Below, one piece after another: positions 21,365 through 32,541 of a DNA stretch of 64,000 nt; within the stretch, counting starts at the first letter, position 1; the number at the start of each line of letters is the position of its first letter. The translations under genes and the position numbers were made by a program. This DNA comes from Persicaria tinctoria (taxonomy: Eukaryota > Streptophyta > Magnoliopsida > Caryophyllales > Polygonaceae): positions 17,125,975-17,189,974 of the forward strand of contig JBANSL010000009.1 in NCBI GenBank assembly GCA_037127255.1, read 5' to 3'. Under the pieces are notes generated by a model that was not told where the DNA came from, did no database searches, and was given only the letters and a program-made list of their open reading frames with translations.

Positions 21365-24036
21365 TCTATATATCTAATATAATACTAAAACAAATGTTAG
21401 ATGATGCCACTTGGCGGATTTTCCATAAAAAAAATAGGCTTACGTGGCAGCTTAATATCAATCATGGTCCCACTTTAATTTAATTATTTATTTTAATTTA
21501 TTAAAGATAATTGGTGGCCCACTTTAAATAATTAATTATAATTAATCATTTAAAATTATTTTCTTTATTGGATAATCATTTACAATCAAATTTATTTATC
21601 TAATTAATAAATTTCCATTTGACTTTTTAATTATCTAATTATTTGTGTGAAATATTCAAAACGAGATTGAGGTATTTGATAGAAAATAAGCCTAACATTA
21701 TATTTTAACTATGATTATTACTCAAACATGGTTACCCAAATCGTTTTATAAAAAACCGTGTTCAATGTTTCTAATAGCTTCTCTTAGCCTTTGTAGCGGC
21801 AAGTGAAACCCTCCCTTAAATTGACTCTACGAACTCGCTCTCTATGAACTTCAATATATTGTTCTCGAAGTCCTGTAATCAGGATCAATACTTGTGTGAC
21901 ACCGAGTTATATTAAAGAATAATTGTATATAAATTGTTTAATATATGTTTATTCGAATGATATAAAAAAACAGATATTTTGCCAAATCAAATATTGTATA
22001 TCCGATTCTGGAAGAAGTATCTATCTATTAATATTACTAATTCTGCTAGCATTTTGCTGACGTGTCACGCCCACAATTAAAGTTGAATTTTTTATTCAAA
22101 TGAGATTTTCTTATTGGTCAATATTATTATGGAAACTTTAAAATATTTGTTTCCAATTTTAAATATTATTTGAATCCATTCCCTTTTTTTTATTTTCGAT
22201 TATATTGCCGTAAATATTGAGACATGTTTCCATTTTTTTTCTAATTGCAATATATTACCAATTCTGCTAGCATTTTGCTGACGTGTCACGCCCACAATTA
22301 AAGTTGAATTTTTTTTATTCAAATGAGATTTTCTTATTGGTCAATATTATTATGGAAACTTTAAAATATTTTTTTCCTATTTTAAATATGATTTGAATCC
22401 ATTCCCTTTTTTTTCGGTTATATTGTCGTAAATATTGAGACATGTTTCCATTTTTTTTTTCCGATTGCAATATCTATCTATCTATTAATCTATTACTAAT
22501 TCTGCTAGCATTTTGCTGACGTGTCATGCCCACAATTAAAGTTGAATTTTTTATTCAAATGAGATTTTCTTATTGGTCAATATTATTATGGAAACTTTAA
22601 AATATTTGTTTCCTATTTTAAATATGATTTGAATACATTCCATTTTTTTTATTTTCGGTTATATTGCCGTAAATATTGAGACATGTTTCCAATTTTTTTT
22701 TCCGATTGCAATCTATCTATCTATCTATTAATATTACTAATTCTGCTAGCATTTTGCTGACTTGTCACGCCCACAATTATAGTTGAATTTTTTATTCAAA
22801 TAGTATTTTCTTATTGGTCAATATTATTGCTGAAATTGTTTGTTTCCTATTTGACATATATTTGTTTCCTTTTTTTCATACGAAGATTATTTAAATTGAT
22901 ATACTTATATCAATTTTTGATCTATTTTAAATAAATTTATTTCCTTTTTTTCATATAAAAGATTATGTACATTGATACGGCGGGCCACAATTTTGGATAT
23001 TATCATTCTGTGGGGTCTTTTATATCAATATTCCATTAATATCATGACTTTCTTTATACATTTCATTCATATCAATAATATTATATATTTCTTTTTAAAA
23101 TTATTATACAATATAGATATCTTAATTTTTTATTGAATTTTTTTTAAATATTTTTGGAGATAGAAGCAAAACATCATTAATTTTAAGAAGAAATTATTTT
23201 TGCACAACCTTCAAAAATTGAGGAAAATAACTATCCAAAATCAATATTTTAAATCTATACTTACTCTTCACATTCTACATGACATCTATATAAATTTTTA
23301 ACAAAATATTTTTTAGAGATAAATTATATTTATTTCAAACATCTTAAATGACTATTTGGAATACAAAAAAATAACATTTTAAGATCTTAAATGACTATTT
23401 GGAATACAAAAAAATATTTATCCCCAAAATGAATAATTTACATCTATCTTTATTTTATTCACCCTAGATGTCCCTTATTATAATTTGAATATTTTGAGAC
23501 CTGCATTTTTTTTATAAAGTTATGAAAATTTAATTAAGACTTACAAGCATTACTTATTTTACATCTTAGATGAGGCGCCTCAGATCACTTTTTTTTACCA
23601 TCTTACCTTTATTTTCTCTATTTATTGCTCTCTATTTATAGCCGTCTTTCTCATGGAAATAATGAATAAGTTATGTATATCTACATAACTTCAAAAGTAA
23701 TCGCACAACCACGTGCTTATGATTTTTTTAATCATTATATGACAGTTTATATTTTTCTTTTTAGTTTTATCCTAATGATAATAACTATATATGTATTTCA
23801 AATTATAGGTGGTGTATTTGAGTTTTATTACTACTCTACCTTATTATATCATTTAAAAAAATATATTGTATCTCTTTCCAACTAATTTATAAATTAAAAA
23901 TATACTTTATACATACGAGTATTATTTTTGTTGTAAACAAGTATATATTAATATAGTATTATATAGATATATAGAGTGGTGTTCAATTTGAAATGAATCA
24001 AAATCTCGTGCCTTGAAGGCACGGGTATTACACTAG
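21365..24036 (+). mobile_element. Non-autonomous Helitron
   Basis: The 5' end is TCTATATATCTAATATAATA followed by CTAAAAC, close to the common plant Helitron start. The 3' end has the hairpin CGTGCC-TTGAA-GGCACG (24007-24023), nine bases, then CTAG. The flanking bases are A (21364) and T (24037), as expected for insertion between A and T without target duplication. No Rep/helicase coding is seen. A four-unit tandem array lies inside. Confidence 0.85.
22020..22880. repeat. ~230-bp tandem repeat, four units, inside the Helitron
   Basis: Units start with CTAATTCTGCTAGCATTTTG (anchor TTCTGCTAGC near 22041, 22262, 22500 and 22741), giving periods of about 221, 238 and 241 bp. Each is preceded by (CTAT)n or TATTAC. 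Units carry TGACGTGTCA (unit 4 has TGACTTGTCA), then a TTATTGGTCAATATTATT block. Unit 4 is shortened. Confidence 0.9.
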
Positions 24037-24835
24037 TACATATACTAAAACCGATGCATTGGTGTCTGCGTGGCAGCGCGTGAGTGAATCTGCCTACGTG
24101 GCGGCGCGTGAGTGTGTCTCACAAAGCTTTCTCCTGTCAAAAAGAAAATCTAATAAAAATAATTATTTTATTTTACCATTAACACATATAATTGGAAAGA
24201 TGGAATATCTTATAAAAGAGTAAATATTATATAAGGAAAGAACTATATCAATATAATTAAACGTAATAGTAGTAGTAATAATAAAAATAATTAATAAAAG
24301 TAATTTTCATAGTCACACTTACCAAAAATATTAATAGATAAATATGTAATATTTGATAGGTGCTATTTTATTTATATTTAGATTATTTTTTGGTGAAAAT
24401 AATTATTTATATCAAAATCAATCATTTAATAATTGTTATTTTATATCTATCTATATTATTTTTTGAGGCCAAAATAAATAATTCAAATATTATATAGCCA
24501 TATATATCCATCCGTACATAAATATTTTAGTAAACTAATGTAATAAATATATACTACATATTTAATAAAAAGGAATATTAAATTATTTTTAAAAATCAAC
24601 TATCTAATTAAATTACATGAGATTTAATTAACCATAGATTAGAAAAAAAAAATTTACATAGTACCTTATAAATGTGAATTTTATTTATATTTTGAGAGAA
24701 TCTAATTAAAAGATATTTAGATTATATACAACCTGTCGAACTAATTTTATTTATATTTATATTATTTTTTAGAGGAAAAAATTATTTATATTTAGATTAA
24801 CGCTTTCTTCGTACACGGGAAAGGATCTACACTAG
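24037..24835 (+). mobile_element. Second Helitron-like segment
   Basis: It begins directly after the first Helitron with TACATATACTAAAACC, like a Helitron 5' end lacking TC, and closes with CTACACTAG followed by T. The 3' hairpin is decayed to CGTACACGGG. It contains a direct repeat of a GCGCGTGAGTG-type phrase at 24080-24115 and A+T-rich filler. No coding. Confidence 0.45.
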
Positions 24836-25439
24836 TATTCTATGAAATATTTTCTTTTGGCTTATTGTGCAGTTTAATTGTTCCCACCGTAGGTCAATTT
24901 TGGCAGACTAATTTTCTATAAATACTCATACAATTTAGAACTTTCACATCTCATTTCCGTCACTCGATTCTATCGTTATCATTTCGATTTGAAGAGAGTA
25001 ATGCGGATCTACCAGAATATTAAATGTGACAATGATTCAATAGTTGGTTGTTTTATTTTATATTTGTTTTTTCTTCTTTAGTACTTTAAGCAACTTAATA
25101 TTTAATTTTTATTATAATTTTGATGAATCTATAATAAAAAAAGATTAATGTCATTTTCTAAAAATATTATTTGTGCAATAATAATTCAAATATATCAAAT
25201 ATTATAGTCATATCAAAGAACTCTTGAATATCTTAACAATACTACAAATTTTATTTTTGATTGGAAATCATAACTATATGATATATAGATTTATAATTGT
25301 ATTTTTGTAAATTTACATAAATATTAAACACTTAAAAATAAATAAATAAATAGGATTTGGCCTTCCAAAAGTGGAAGCCAAATTTGGCATGTGTTTTCGA
25401 ATTAGGCCAAATACAAAAAGGCTAAAATGGGTTTTGGTC
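24836..25439. other. A+T-rich stretch with an isolated promoter-like motif
   Basis: No gene found. CTATAAATAC at 24916-24925 resembles a plant TATA box, with a pyrimidine-rich CA-containing stretch 30-50 bp downstream. The first ATG (25001) opens only about 26 codons. It may be a stranded promoter piece. The rest is A+T-rich with short simple repeats. Confidence 0.3.
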
Positions 25440-26075
25440 TAAAAAATTTGGCTTAATCCAACACTTCAGGAAATTTTGATTAATCCAACACTTCAGGGTC
25501 GAAATTTCTTTATATCCACTTCAGGCCTTCAGGGGATATGAATTTTTTTATTAATTCAATACTTCAGGGTCGAAATTTCTTTATATCTGTTTCAGGGGAT
25601 ATGAAAATTTTGATTAATTCAACACTTTAGGGTCGAAATTACTTTATATCTGCAAATTTTGATTAATTCAACCATTCAGGGGTGAAATTACTTTATAACT
25701 TTATATTTGCAAATTTTGATTAATTCAACCCTTCAGGGTCGAAATTACTTTATATTTGCTTCAGGGGATAAGGAAAATTTTGATAAATCCACTCAGGAGA
25801 TACGATGAATTAGTTCAATCGCTTCGGGGATTGAAATTAGTTGATCCACTTCGGGGGATATTATAAATTCAATTGATTCAATCACTTCGGGGATTGAGAT
25901 TAGGTGATCCACATCGAGGATTGAAATTAGTTGATCCACTTCGGGGAATATTATAAATTCGATTGATTTAATCAAATTGAGATTAGTTGATCCACTCCAG
26001 GGGATATTGTGAATTCGATTGATTCAATCACTTAAAGGATTGAGATTACTTTATCCGCTTCAGGGGATATAAATC
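25440..26075. repeat. Degenerate minisatellite, ~60-70-bp units
   Basis: About ten imperfect units share a CACTTCAGGG(G)TCGAAATT(A/T)CTTTATAT block and a TTCAGGGGATATGA-AATTTTGATTAATTCAA block. After about 25790 a variant subfamily takes over, with CTTCGGGGATTGA and TTAGTTGATCCACTTCGGGG. The change of subtype part-way suggests expansion in two phases. No coding. Confidence 0.85.
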
Positions 26076-26901
26076 AAAATAACAAAACAAATAAGCATAT
26101 GATTAACTATTAACATTAAAACAATTATTTCTTAATCAACAAAGGCAAAAAAAAAATCATAGAAAACGCATCTTAAATCTATCAATTTAATACCTGCAGC
26201 CATGAGCACCGAGATTGAAAAGTTAAATCGGTACAAAGAAATAAAAGCTACGGAGTATATAGCATCAAAAAAGAAAAGAGACACCCAAACCAATCTAAAT
26301 TTAGTCCGTATAAAGGAGATATCGTGCTATGATATAGCAATTAGGAATATAGCATGATATGTAGCAATTAGCCTTCAATTAGATAACAGGAATACGGCAA
26401 ACAGAGAATTCACAGATCACAAACTGAAGGTTAAACTTTTGAGGATTAAAGGGAGAATAAGACAAACTGAAGGTATCTATATATCTATCTAAAAGTACCC
26501 TAATATTCTTAGAGCATCTCGTGCTTATAATGTGTGATAATAGATAATATGTGATAATAGAGAGTAGAGAGGAGAATGAGATAATAAACTGATGTATTAT
26601 TGGAGTGTTCAGGACCCTTTATATAACATAAGCACTAGTATGTTTATCCATTCCTAATATAATAATATTATAACTATGTGGATTGATCGAGTTCCATTCC
26701 TTTGTTTTCCTGAACAATATAATTGCCTTTTTTTTTCCAAAATGGTCAATAAAAAAATTTGTGAAATAGTCAAAAGTTGCCCTTTGAAACACCACACCAC
26801 ACTATAATTCATTCCCACGCAACTAAATTCTTGACAGTTATACCAACGACTTCCCAAGGACACAAGATAAACAATTTTGAATAAAATCATCGATCCGTTG
26901 A
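26076..26901. other. Intergenic, 3' side of the DUF26 gene
   Basis: No gene recognised. It lies downstream of the minus-strand stop at 26902-26904, so it should contain that gene's 3' UTR. I see no clear AATAAA on the minus strand close to the stop; an A+T-rich stretch near 26725-26765 is the nearest candidate. TGTGATAATAGA is repeated near 26530-26560. Confidence 0.5.
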
Positions 26902-26984
26902 TCATGCGACAAGGACAAGCATCGACAAAGTAAGTGCCGTCATCACAAGGCTGACCTCGCTGCTCCTAAGCGCTACTGACGCAC
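26902..26984 (-). CDS. DUF26/Gnk2 gene, exon 3 (hydrophobic C-terminus)
   Basis: After an ATTTAG acceptor (26986-26985) the frame required by exon 2 reads GASVALRSSEV, then the hydrophobic run SLVMTALTLSMLVLVA and a stop (26904-26902). With the exon 2 base corrected, the three exons total 972 nt, exactly 324 codons including the stop. A small-residue site, a spacer, a hydrophobic tail and no cytoplasmic residues look like a GPI-anchor signal, although a plain membrane anchor, as in plasmodesmata-located proteins, is possible. Too short to find alone; the phase and the hydrophobic character support it. Confidence 0.6.
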
Positions 26985-27002
26985 CTAAATTGATTATGTA
27001 CG

Positions 27003-27123
27003 TACAAATTCAAACAAAAAAAAATGTTGGTATTTATCAATTAAGCAATTAGACACAAACAAATGGATCGGAGCACCTTAATTAATTTAATTAGTAAATG
27101 ATATAACTGATAGGAGTACGTAC
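27003..27123 (-). other. Intron 2 of the DUF26 gene
   Basis: Short intron between GTACGT (27123-27118) and ATTTAG (26990-26985); it therefore extends to 26985. A+T-rich, about 139 nt, a typical plant intron size. Confidence 0.55.
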
Positions 27124-27495
27124 CTTTAGTAGTAGTGATAGAGGTGGTATTAGTGGACGGGGGCGAGCCAGAATCGGTCCCAGATCCCGCTAACCCAGAG
27201 GAAGGAGGGGCACTGCCGGGGGGGCGGGGGTGGGGCATTGGCCACCGCATAAAAAGCGTCACCGGTGGTATAACGCAGGTGGCATGTGGCGTAGAAAATG
27301 GCCACCTGCCTGGACATCGTCCCGCAGCAGGTGGGGATGAAAGCGTAAGCCGCACGGAGACACGTGTTGCAGTCAGTTGCGTTGAGGTCGGGGCTGCACT
27401 GCACCAGGCAGTACAACGGCTGAAACGCCGATAGCACCCCTTCCCCTGTGGCGAACAGGCTCGGCTTCTTCCCCTGTGTTGATTCGTTTATCAGC
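27124..27495 (-). CDS. DUF26/Gnk2 gene, exon 2 (domain 2 and Pro/Ser/Thr linker), one apparent frameshift
   Basis: The acceptor GCAACAG|G (cut 27496/27495), with a CTAAC branch-point-like motif about 30 nt upstream, joins in phase to exon 1 and restores the usual inter-domain spacing before FATGEG. The second Gnk2 domain has C-x8-C-x2-C (QCSPDLNATDCNTC), a CC pair and ATCHLRY, again six cysteines. A Pro-rich linker follows. In a C7 tract (27218-27224) one C too many shifts the frame; as written the protein ends at 27150. With one C fewer, a Ser/Thr/Pro-rich linker continues to the donor AAAG|GTACGT at 27124/27123. The extra base is either a true mutation or a homopolymer error. Confidence 0.7.
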
Positions 27496-28219
27496 CTGTT
27501 GCACATTTATGAACATGGTTTAGAGTTAGGCCAAAATTTGTCCCAAGTTATGACTTCGGATAGAGAAGGTAGAGGTTTATTGTCCTGGGCTTCTGTTTGT
27601 GTCTGTTTTTTTCTATGCTTCACTTATTTCATTTTTAATATGTCTATCCTTCTAGCTATCTTTTTTAAGGATCTGTAGTAAATACCCTCTCGACTAAGTG
27701 GGGAATGAGCGCGAATATCCTGACCCTCGTGCCTTGCTTAATCACATGATACAATGAGTTGTTGTTGTTGTATACTTCATTTTAATTGCTTTTGGAAACA
27801 CATCATTTTAAATAGTGTATTTAGCACCAAAAAAATTTCAATAGTGTATTTTAATCTATAAAACGTTCCAAATTAACTTTTTTTTTCTTTGCCCTTGACC
27901 AACTGGCAATGGTATAATGTAAATACTTAAATATTGTGTACAAAGTGTTCAGATATAAAATAGGGGTCATTTCTATGGGTTATTTTTAAGTTTTTCTTTT
28001 TTCTTTTTAATTTAATCATATTTATTTAGAGGTGTGTGCGTAAAATACATATTGAACCAATAGAGTAAAATATCAAAAGGTGATGTGTGTTTTTGTGCAA
28101 ATGTGTACATTTGCACACTTAACCATTAGAGTTAATCTTAGACCGATTCATCTATTCTATTTTTGGAATATATTAGTATTGTATGGCCTATTAAAGGATA
28201 TCAAACCTACTTGTACTAA
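27496..28219. other. Unannotated intron sequence
   Basis: A+T-rich with no recognisable element except T-rich tracts. Open frames here are short and show no domain. Confidence 0.5.
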
Positions 28220-28485
28220 GGGCTAGTTTGATTTGATGTGGGAATTGAAATTCCCGAAAACTTTTACTTCATAGGAATTGAATTTCTATAAAGTTCAATT
28301 TATGAAAATTTTAAAAATTCTCATAAATTAAGTTCTCACTTTTCACTTAGTTGAATTCTTGAGTTTTTAGATGTTAAAATATCAATCAAACAATGTATAC
28401 TTTAATTTCTCTTACTCTATGGGATTTTCTACTTCCTAATATTTGAAATATGTCATGTATAGAGGTTAGAGGGGTTAGTATAAGT

Positions 28486-31400
28486 TGTAAAGGCTCGGAT
28501 TTTCAAATCCTTTTTTTTTTTTCGGAAAAAGGAAATTAAAAATGAATTTAAATCGAATTAAAAGCTCGTTTAGCAGATTCCGACCGTAATATAAAATTTA
28601 ACGAACGATTTCCATCCTTTCACCTCGAAAATTGAAAATAATTATCAGATGACGATATCCTTGTCTATTTTAAAAATCTAATTGATCGAGAAAACAAGAG
28701 TCGGGAAAACTAACATTCAGAAACTAATTGCGGGATTTAAAATTCGCGTATTCGGGTTCCATTCCGGGTATTGTTTATCCAATTCAACACACTACCCTCA
28801 CCATACCTCCTTCAAATCACCCTACCATGTCATTCACTCATTCATTACCATCATTTCCGCTCCCGTCGGAACCCATCCCCATTCCCGCTCCCTTACTCCT
28901 TCACGCCATCACCAATTCCTGTTCCTCATCATCCGAGCTCCAAACGCCACCACCGTCACTTGCTCTCGGCATCACCATCTTCATCAGCACCACCAACCTT
29001 TGTCCCACTTTATTCCTTCAAGAGCATCAGCAACAGCACCCCGACGCCGCCAGAAGTCGCCGGAGCCACCGTCGAGCCACCAAAGCTCCTCCCTCCTCTG
29101 TTTTGCAAAGCCTCGTTCCGGTAAGGCGTTCTCCTCCGTTTCCGATCCAAATCACCCCCGAGCTCCTTCATCACACTCACCCATGCTCGGTGCAGGTCCG
29201 AAGAGCCATCGCGAGCCACCGACGAAGCCCAGAACTCCGATCGAGAGCTCCGAAGTCGCGAAAAATCCATCTCGGTGAGCTCCAAATTCATCCTTGTTTC
29301 GATTTGTTTTTAGTCCATTTCGATGCTTAGACTAACTGGGGGGTGAGCGTGGGCTGAGTGCGGGACATTTGGGTGGGCTCGAGACCTTCGACGAGAGCTC
29401 CGACGACCTCGGGATTGGCGATGAACGAGACGCGGCCGAACAGCGAGGCGAGGCAGGGCGATCACGAGGCATAGTCGTGGCCGAGAGAGAGAGAGCAAGC
29501 AGCAGAGGGCACGATGCGAGCTGGGCGAGGTGTGAACGCTGGCAGGCGGCAAGGCGTGGACGCTGGCACCTGGCAGGCCGGCGCGACGTCGAGACCTCCG
29601 GCGAGTAGCAAGCGGGAGCAGATTCCTTCTTTTGAATTAGAAGGTAGAGGATGGCGGACGTGGCTCATGTGGGCCCTTGGCCTCTTTGAATTGTGTTTTA
29701 TAATAAACCGGGTTGGGATTATTTAGCGGGTTCGGTTCGGTTCGGGTTATTCGTTTATTATTGAACTAATTAGCGGTAATTAAAATATATATTATTATAT
29801 TTTGGGAGAATTATAAGGGTTGATTTCTTAAATAAAAATGATCGGGATTTTAGGGGATTTGAAAATAATTTATAAAAGTGTTAAATAAATGGTATTTAAA
29901 ATATCATGTAATACTAATTGAGATTTAAAATATATTATTGGGACTTAAAGATTTGTAAAGAATTTGGAAACGGATTTCAAGGTTGGAAAGTAATCTAATA
30001 AATAGATTTAAAAGAGAATTTGGCGAGTATTTTAAATGGTCGGAATACTTAGCTATTTAACTGGGATTTGAAACGGTTTTGAAACTAACTTGGGAATAAG
30101 ACTTATTCGATGACTAACTAGCATGATATTATGATCGTTTGACTAACAGTATGATATGTATGACTAATAGCATGACTTGTGATGAATTATTATATGAGAT
30201 TAAATGTTGGATAATATAATTATGACGATCTAGTAGGATTTTATATCACACAAATTATGTCTTATGATTTTGATGAACCGTTGAGGTATATGCGGAATTG
30301 ATGTACATGAACATGCGGAATTGGTTGAATGATTTATGGAGAACGATGTGGTCTTGGGGAGCGGATGATGCGATAAAAGGACTTTCATAATATGTTACTT
30401 GTTCTATTGATTGAGGTGTGCTTGAATGCTTAATAGTTGGATGTAGACTTATGTATATTCCATTACGTACTAGGTGATACTCTGTGATTGTGACTACTAT
30501 GTGCTGGATCCTTCTATTGCCGATCTGCTAGCCAGGTAAGTACCTCCGGGGCTTACTCAGTAACCAGTACCTCCTGCCTGATGTGTCATATAGTATGTAG
30601 GTGTTGCATATGGATAAGAGCATCTCATGTAGTATCATGCTTAGGAATTGCATTTACGAATGAGCATCCTTATTCTGTATGCGTTTGAATACAGAACGGC
30701 CGTTATCTGTGAGTCCTAGAGTCCTTGCTAGGGTCACAGGGCAGCCCAGCTTCATCGGGTGTTGTCCTCCTCGAGTCATTTATATATATCACAAGATACG
30801 AGATGGGCATGAGATATGATATGATGATGAGATATGATATGATGATGAGATATGATATGATGATGAGATTCGATATGATTATAACATCGAACTGGCCAGT
30901 CTCCACCCTATCTGTAAGGGGGGTGGTGGTAGAAGAGGGATATACCACTTGGTATTCTTTGTTAAGGCCTTACTTAATATTATGCACATATGAATTAGGA
31001 ACATGATAGTGTGGTTAATATTCCAGTAATGCATGAAGGCATCCTTTATTCTAGGTATAGGCGTATTATATGTCCTCAGCGCGGTCAGAGGACCCGCGGG
31101 CGGACTCTTGGCCTGACTTGGTGGTATAGTTTCAGGTACCCGATACACTACTTGATTTTGTGCTGTTATGACGGGGTCTATTCATATGGCGGAGAGTGTG
31201 TGTTGAAATTTGACTTCACCAGATTCATGCTTTTGGGATTCTCCCTACTTATACTCTGTTTTGACCCGGCTCTGCCGTGGCACTGGTTGTATCATTTTCA
31301 GAACTTATGCCCTTTGCATGATAAAGGATTTCTCGCGTTGTAGACTTAGGACAGGTACAGGGGTTTACCCCGGGGTCTCCAACGGACCTTCCAGATTTGG

Positions 31401-31530
31401 GTGCGAAATCCCGCTTTAAACTACAACCCTTCGGTTTCCAACCTTCAACCTGTACTCGGAGCGCAAGATCCTAACGAGGGGTTTCATCCCTCGAAACGTA
31501 ACTCGGGAATCATAATCCCGGGCCGTTACA
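28486..31530 (+). mobile_element. Solo LTR related to the LARD element
   Basis: Starts TGTAAAGGCT, ends GGGCCGTTACA, with a perfect 5-bp duplication TAAGT (28481-28485 and 31531-31535). At 3,045 bp it matches the LARD LTRs in layout and in conserved blocks (30691-30710, and the GACCCGGCTCTGCCGTG block near 31262), but is clearly diverged. It formed by LTR-LTR recombination and sits inside the 5' LTR of family N1. An 18-bp minisatellite lies at 30811-30878. Confidence 0.92.
30811..30878. repeat. 18-bp minisatellite in the solo LTR
   Basis: Three near-perfect units of AGATATGATATGATGATG plus a partial fourth. The LARD LTRs lack it, so it arose in this copy or its subfamily. Confidence 0.85.
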
Positions 31531-31734
31531 TAAGTACTCCATATCTTGTATTAGAAAGACATCTAATGAATAATGAAAACAATTCCTCTTTACCCTTACT
31601 CTCTCCCTTTACTCTCTCTTAACCCTAATCTCCTTCTTTCCCTATCCTATCAAATTACATTACAAATGGTATCAGAGTATACCTAGATTTTTTTTTTTCA
31701 ATTTCAATCTCAGTGACCAAATTGGGCGACAACC

Positions 31735-32541
31735 ATGGCGGAAGGTACACACATGAAGATGTTGGAAGACAGTGTGAAGAAGACGGAAGCGCAACTTCAA
31801 CATATGCAGCAATTATTCGCGACAATCAAGATTGGCGACTTCAGAGCACCGGTCCTGGCCATGGCAGACGACACAATTTCGGCGAGAATGGAAGAGAACC
31901 TTCGCAAGATAGAGGCGCTGGTTCAAGAAATGCAGAAAGTGTCCTATGACAGTGAAGTTCGGGCAGCGACGGAAGGGACTGAAGAGTTTGAATCGCCGGC
32001 CAACTACGACAATGATTTCGCCCTGGAAATCGAAGGGATCATTGAACCAACGCCAAGGACCGAGGAAACGGCACGAGCATTGAATGCGATGCCGATTTCT
32101 CCAATTTCAACACCCATGGAGCCGAATCCAACGTCTTCAACACCTATTGCGAGCGGTGCCCTTAGAGACGGATCTAAGGGACAAGAAATCTCCCATTCCA
32201 ACCTGATCCATGTTCTTCACATTGGGTCATCACAAGGTGACGATCTTGATACGACGTCGGCCGACCTCTCAGAAGGAGAGTGCAGTGACCCAACGATCGC
32301 TTGGGGAATCGGCGTTAGAAGAGGTCAAGAAAGCAAGTTTTCGTCATCGCCGCAGTTAGAGGTTGACGCACCATGGCAAGTACTTCAAATCCAGTTTGAG
32401 TATTCTAAGGTAATATCCAATTTCCCAAATCTTGGCAGGATTATTGTTACATCGTCTGAAAATTTCGTAGTCGAGGATGTACATCTTGCAATTCGTATGA
32501 ATTCTGAGAAGCTTAGGACTGTAATTTCCGGAAATCTCTAA
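31735..32541 (+). CDS. Gag-like ORF of non-autonomous LTR element N1
   Basis: 268 codons from an ATG about 60 bp after the primer site (CAACC ATG G context), uninterrupted. The N-terminus (about residues 8-60, MLEDSVKKTEAQLQHMQQL) is a predicted coiled coil resembling the start of plant gypsy Gag proteins. The rest is acidic and Ser/Pro-rich, then a short ordered part (QVLQIQFEYSKVISNF, then IIVTSSENFVVEDVHLAI). No zinc knuckle, protease or RT. It may help particle formation or RNA packaging in trans with an autonomous partner; this is inference. Confidence 0.6.
   Translation: MAEGTHMKMLEDSVKKTEAQLQHMQQLFATIKIGDFRAPVLAMADDTISARMEENLRKIEALVQEMQKVSYDSEVRAATEGTEEFESPANYDNDFALEIEGIIEPTPRTEETARALNAMPISPISTPMEPNPTSSTPIASGALRDGSKGQEISHSNLIHVLHIGSSQGDDLDTTSADLSEGECSDPTIAWGIGVRRGQESKFSSSPQLEVDAPWQVLQIQFEYSKVISNFPNLGRIIVTSSENFVVEDVHLAIRMNSEKLRTVISGNL

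Noticed and set aside
22020..22880. CRISPR array
   Set aside because: Units are ~230 bp and continuous, without unique spacers, in plant DNA inside a Helitron.
28682..29330. ~200-codon plus-strand frames at the start of the solo LTR
   Set aside because: Overlapping His/Pro/Ser-rich frames in a G+C-rich LTR tract, as in the LARD LTRs; no domain and not conserved in frame between copies.
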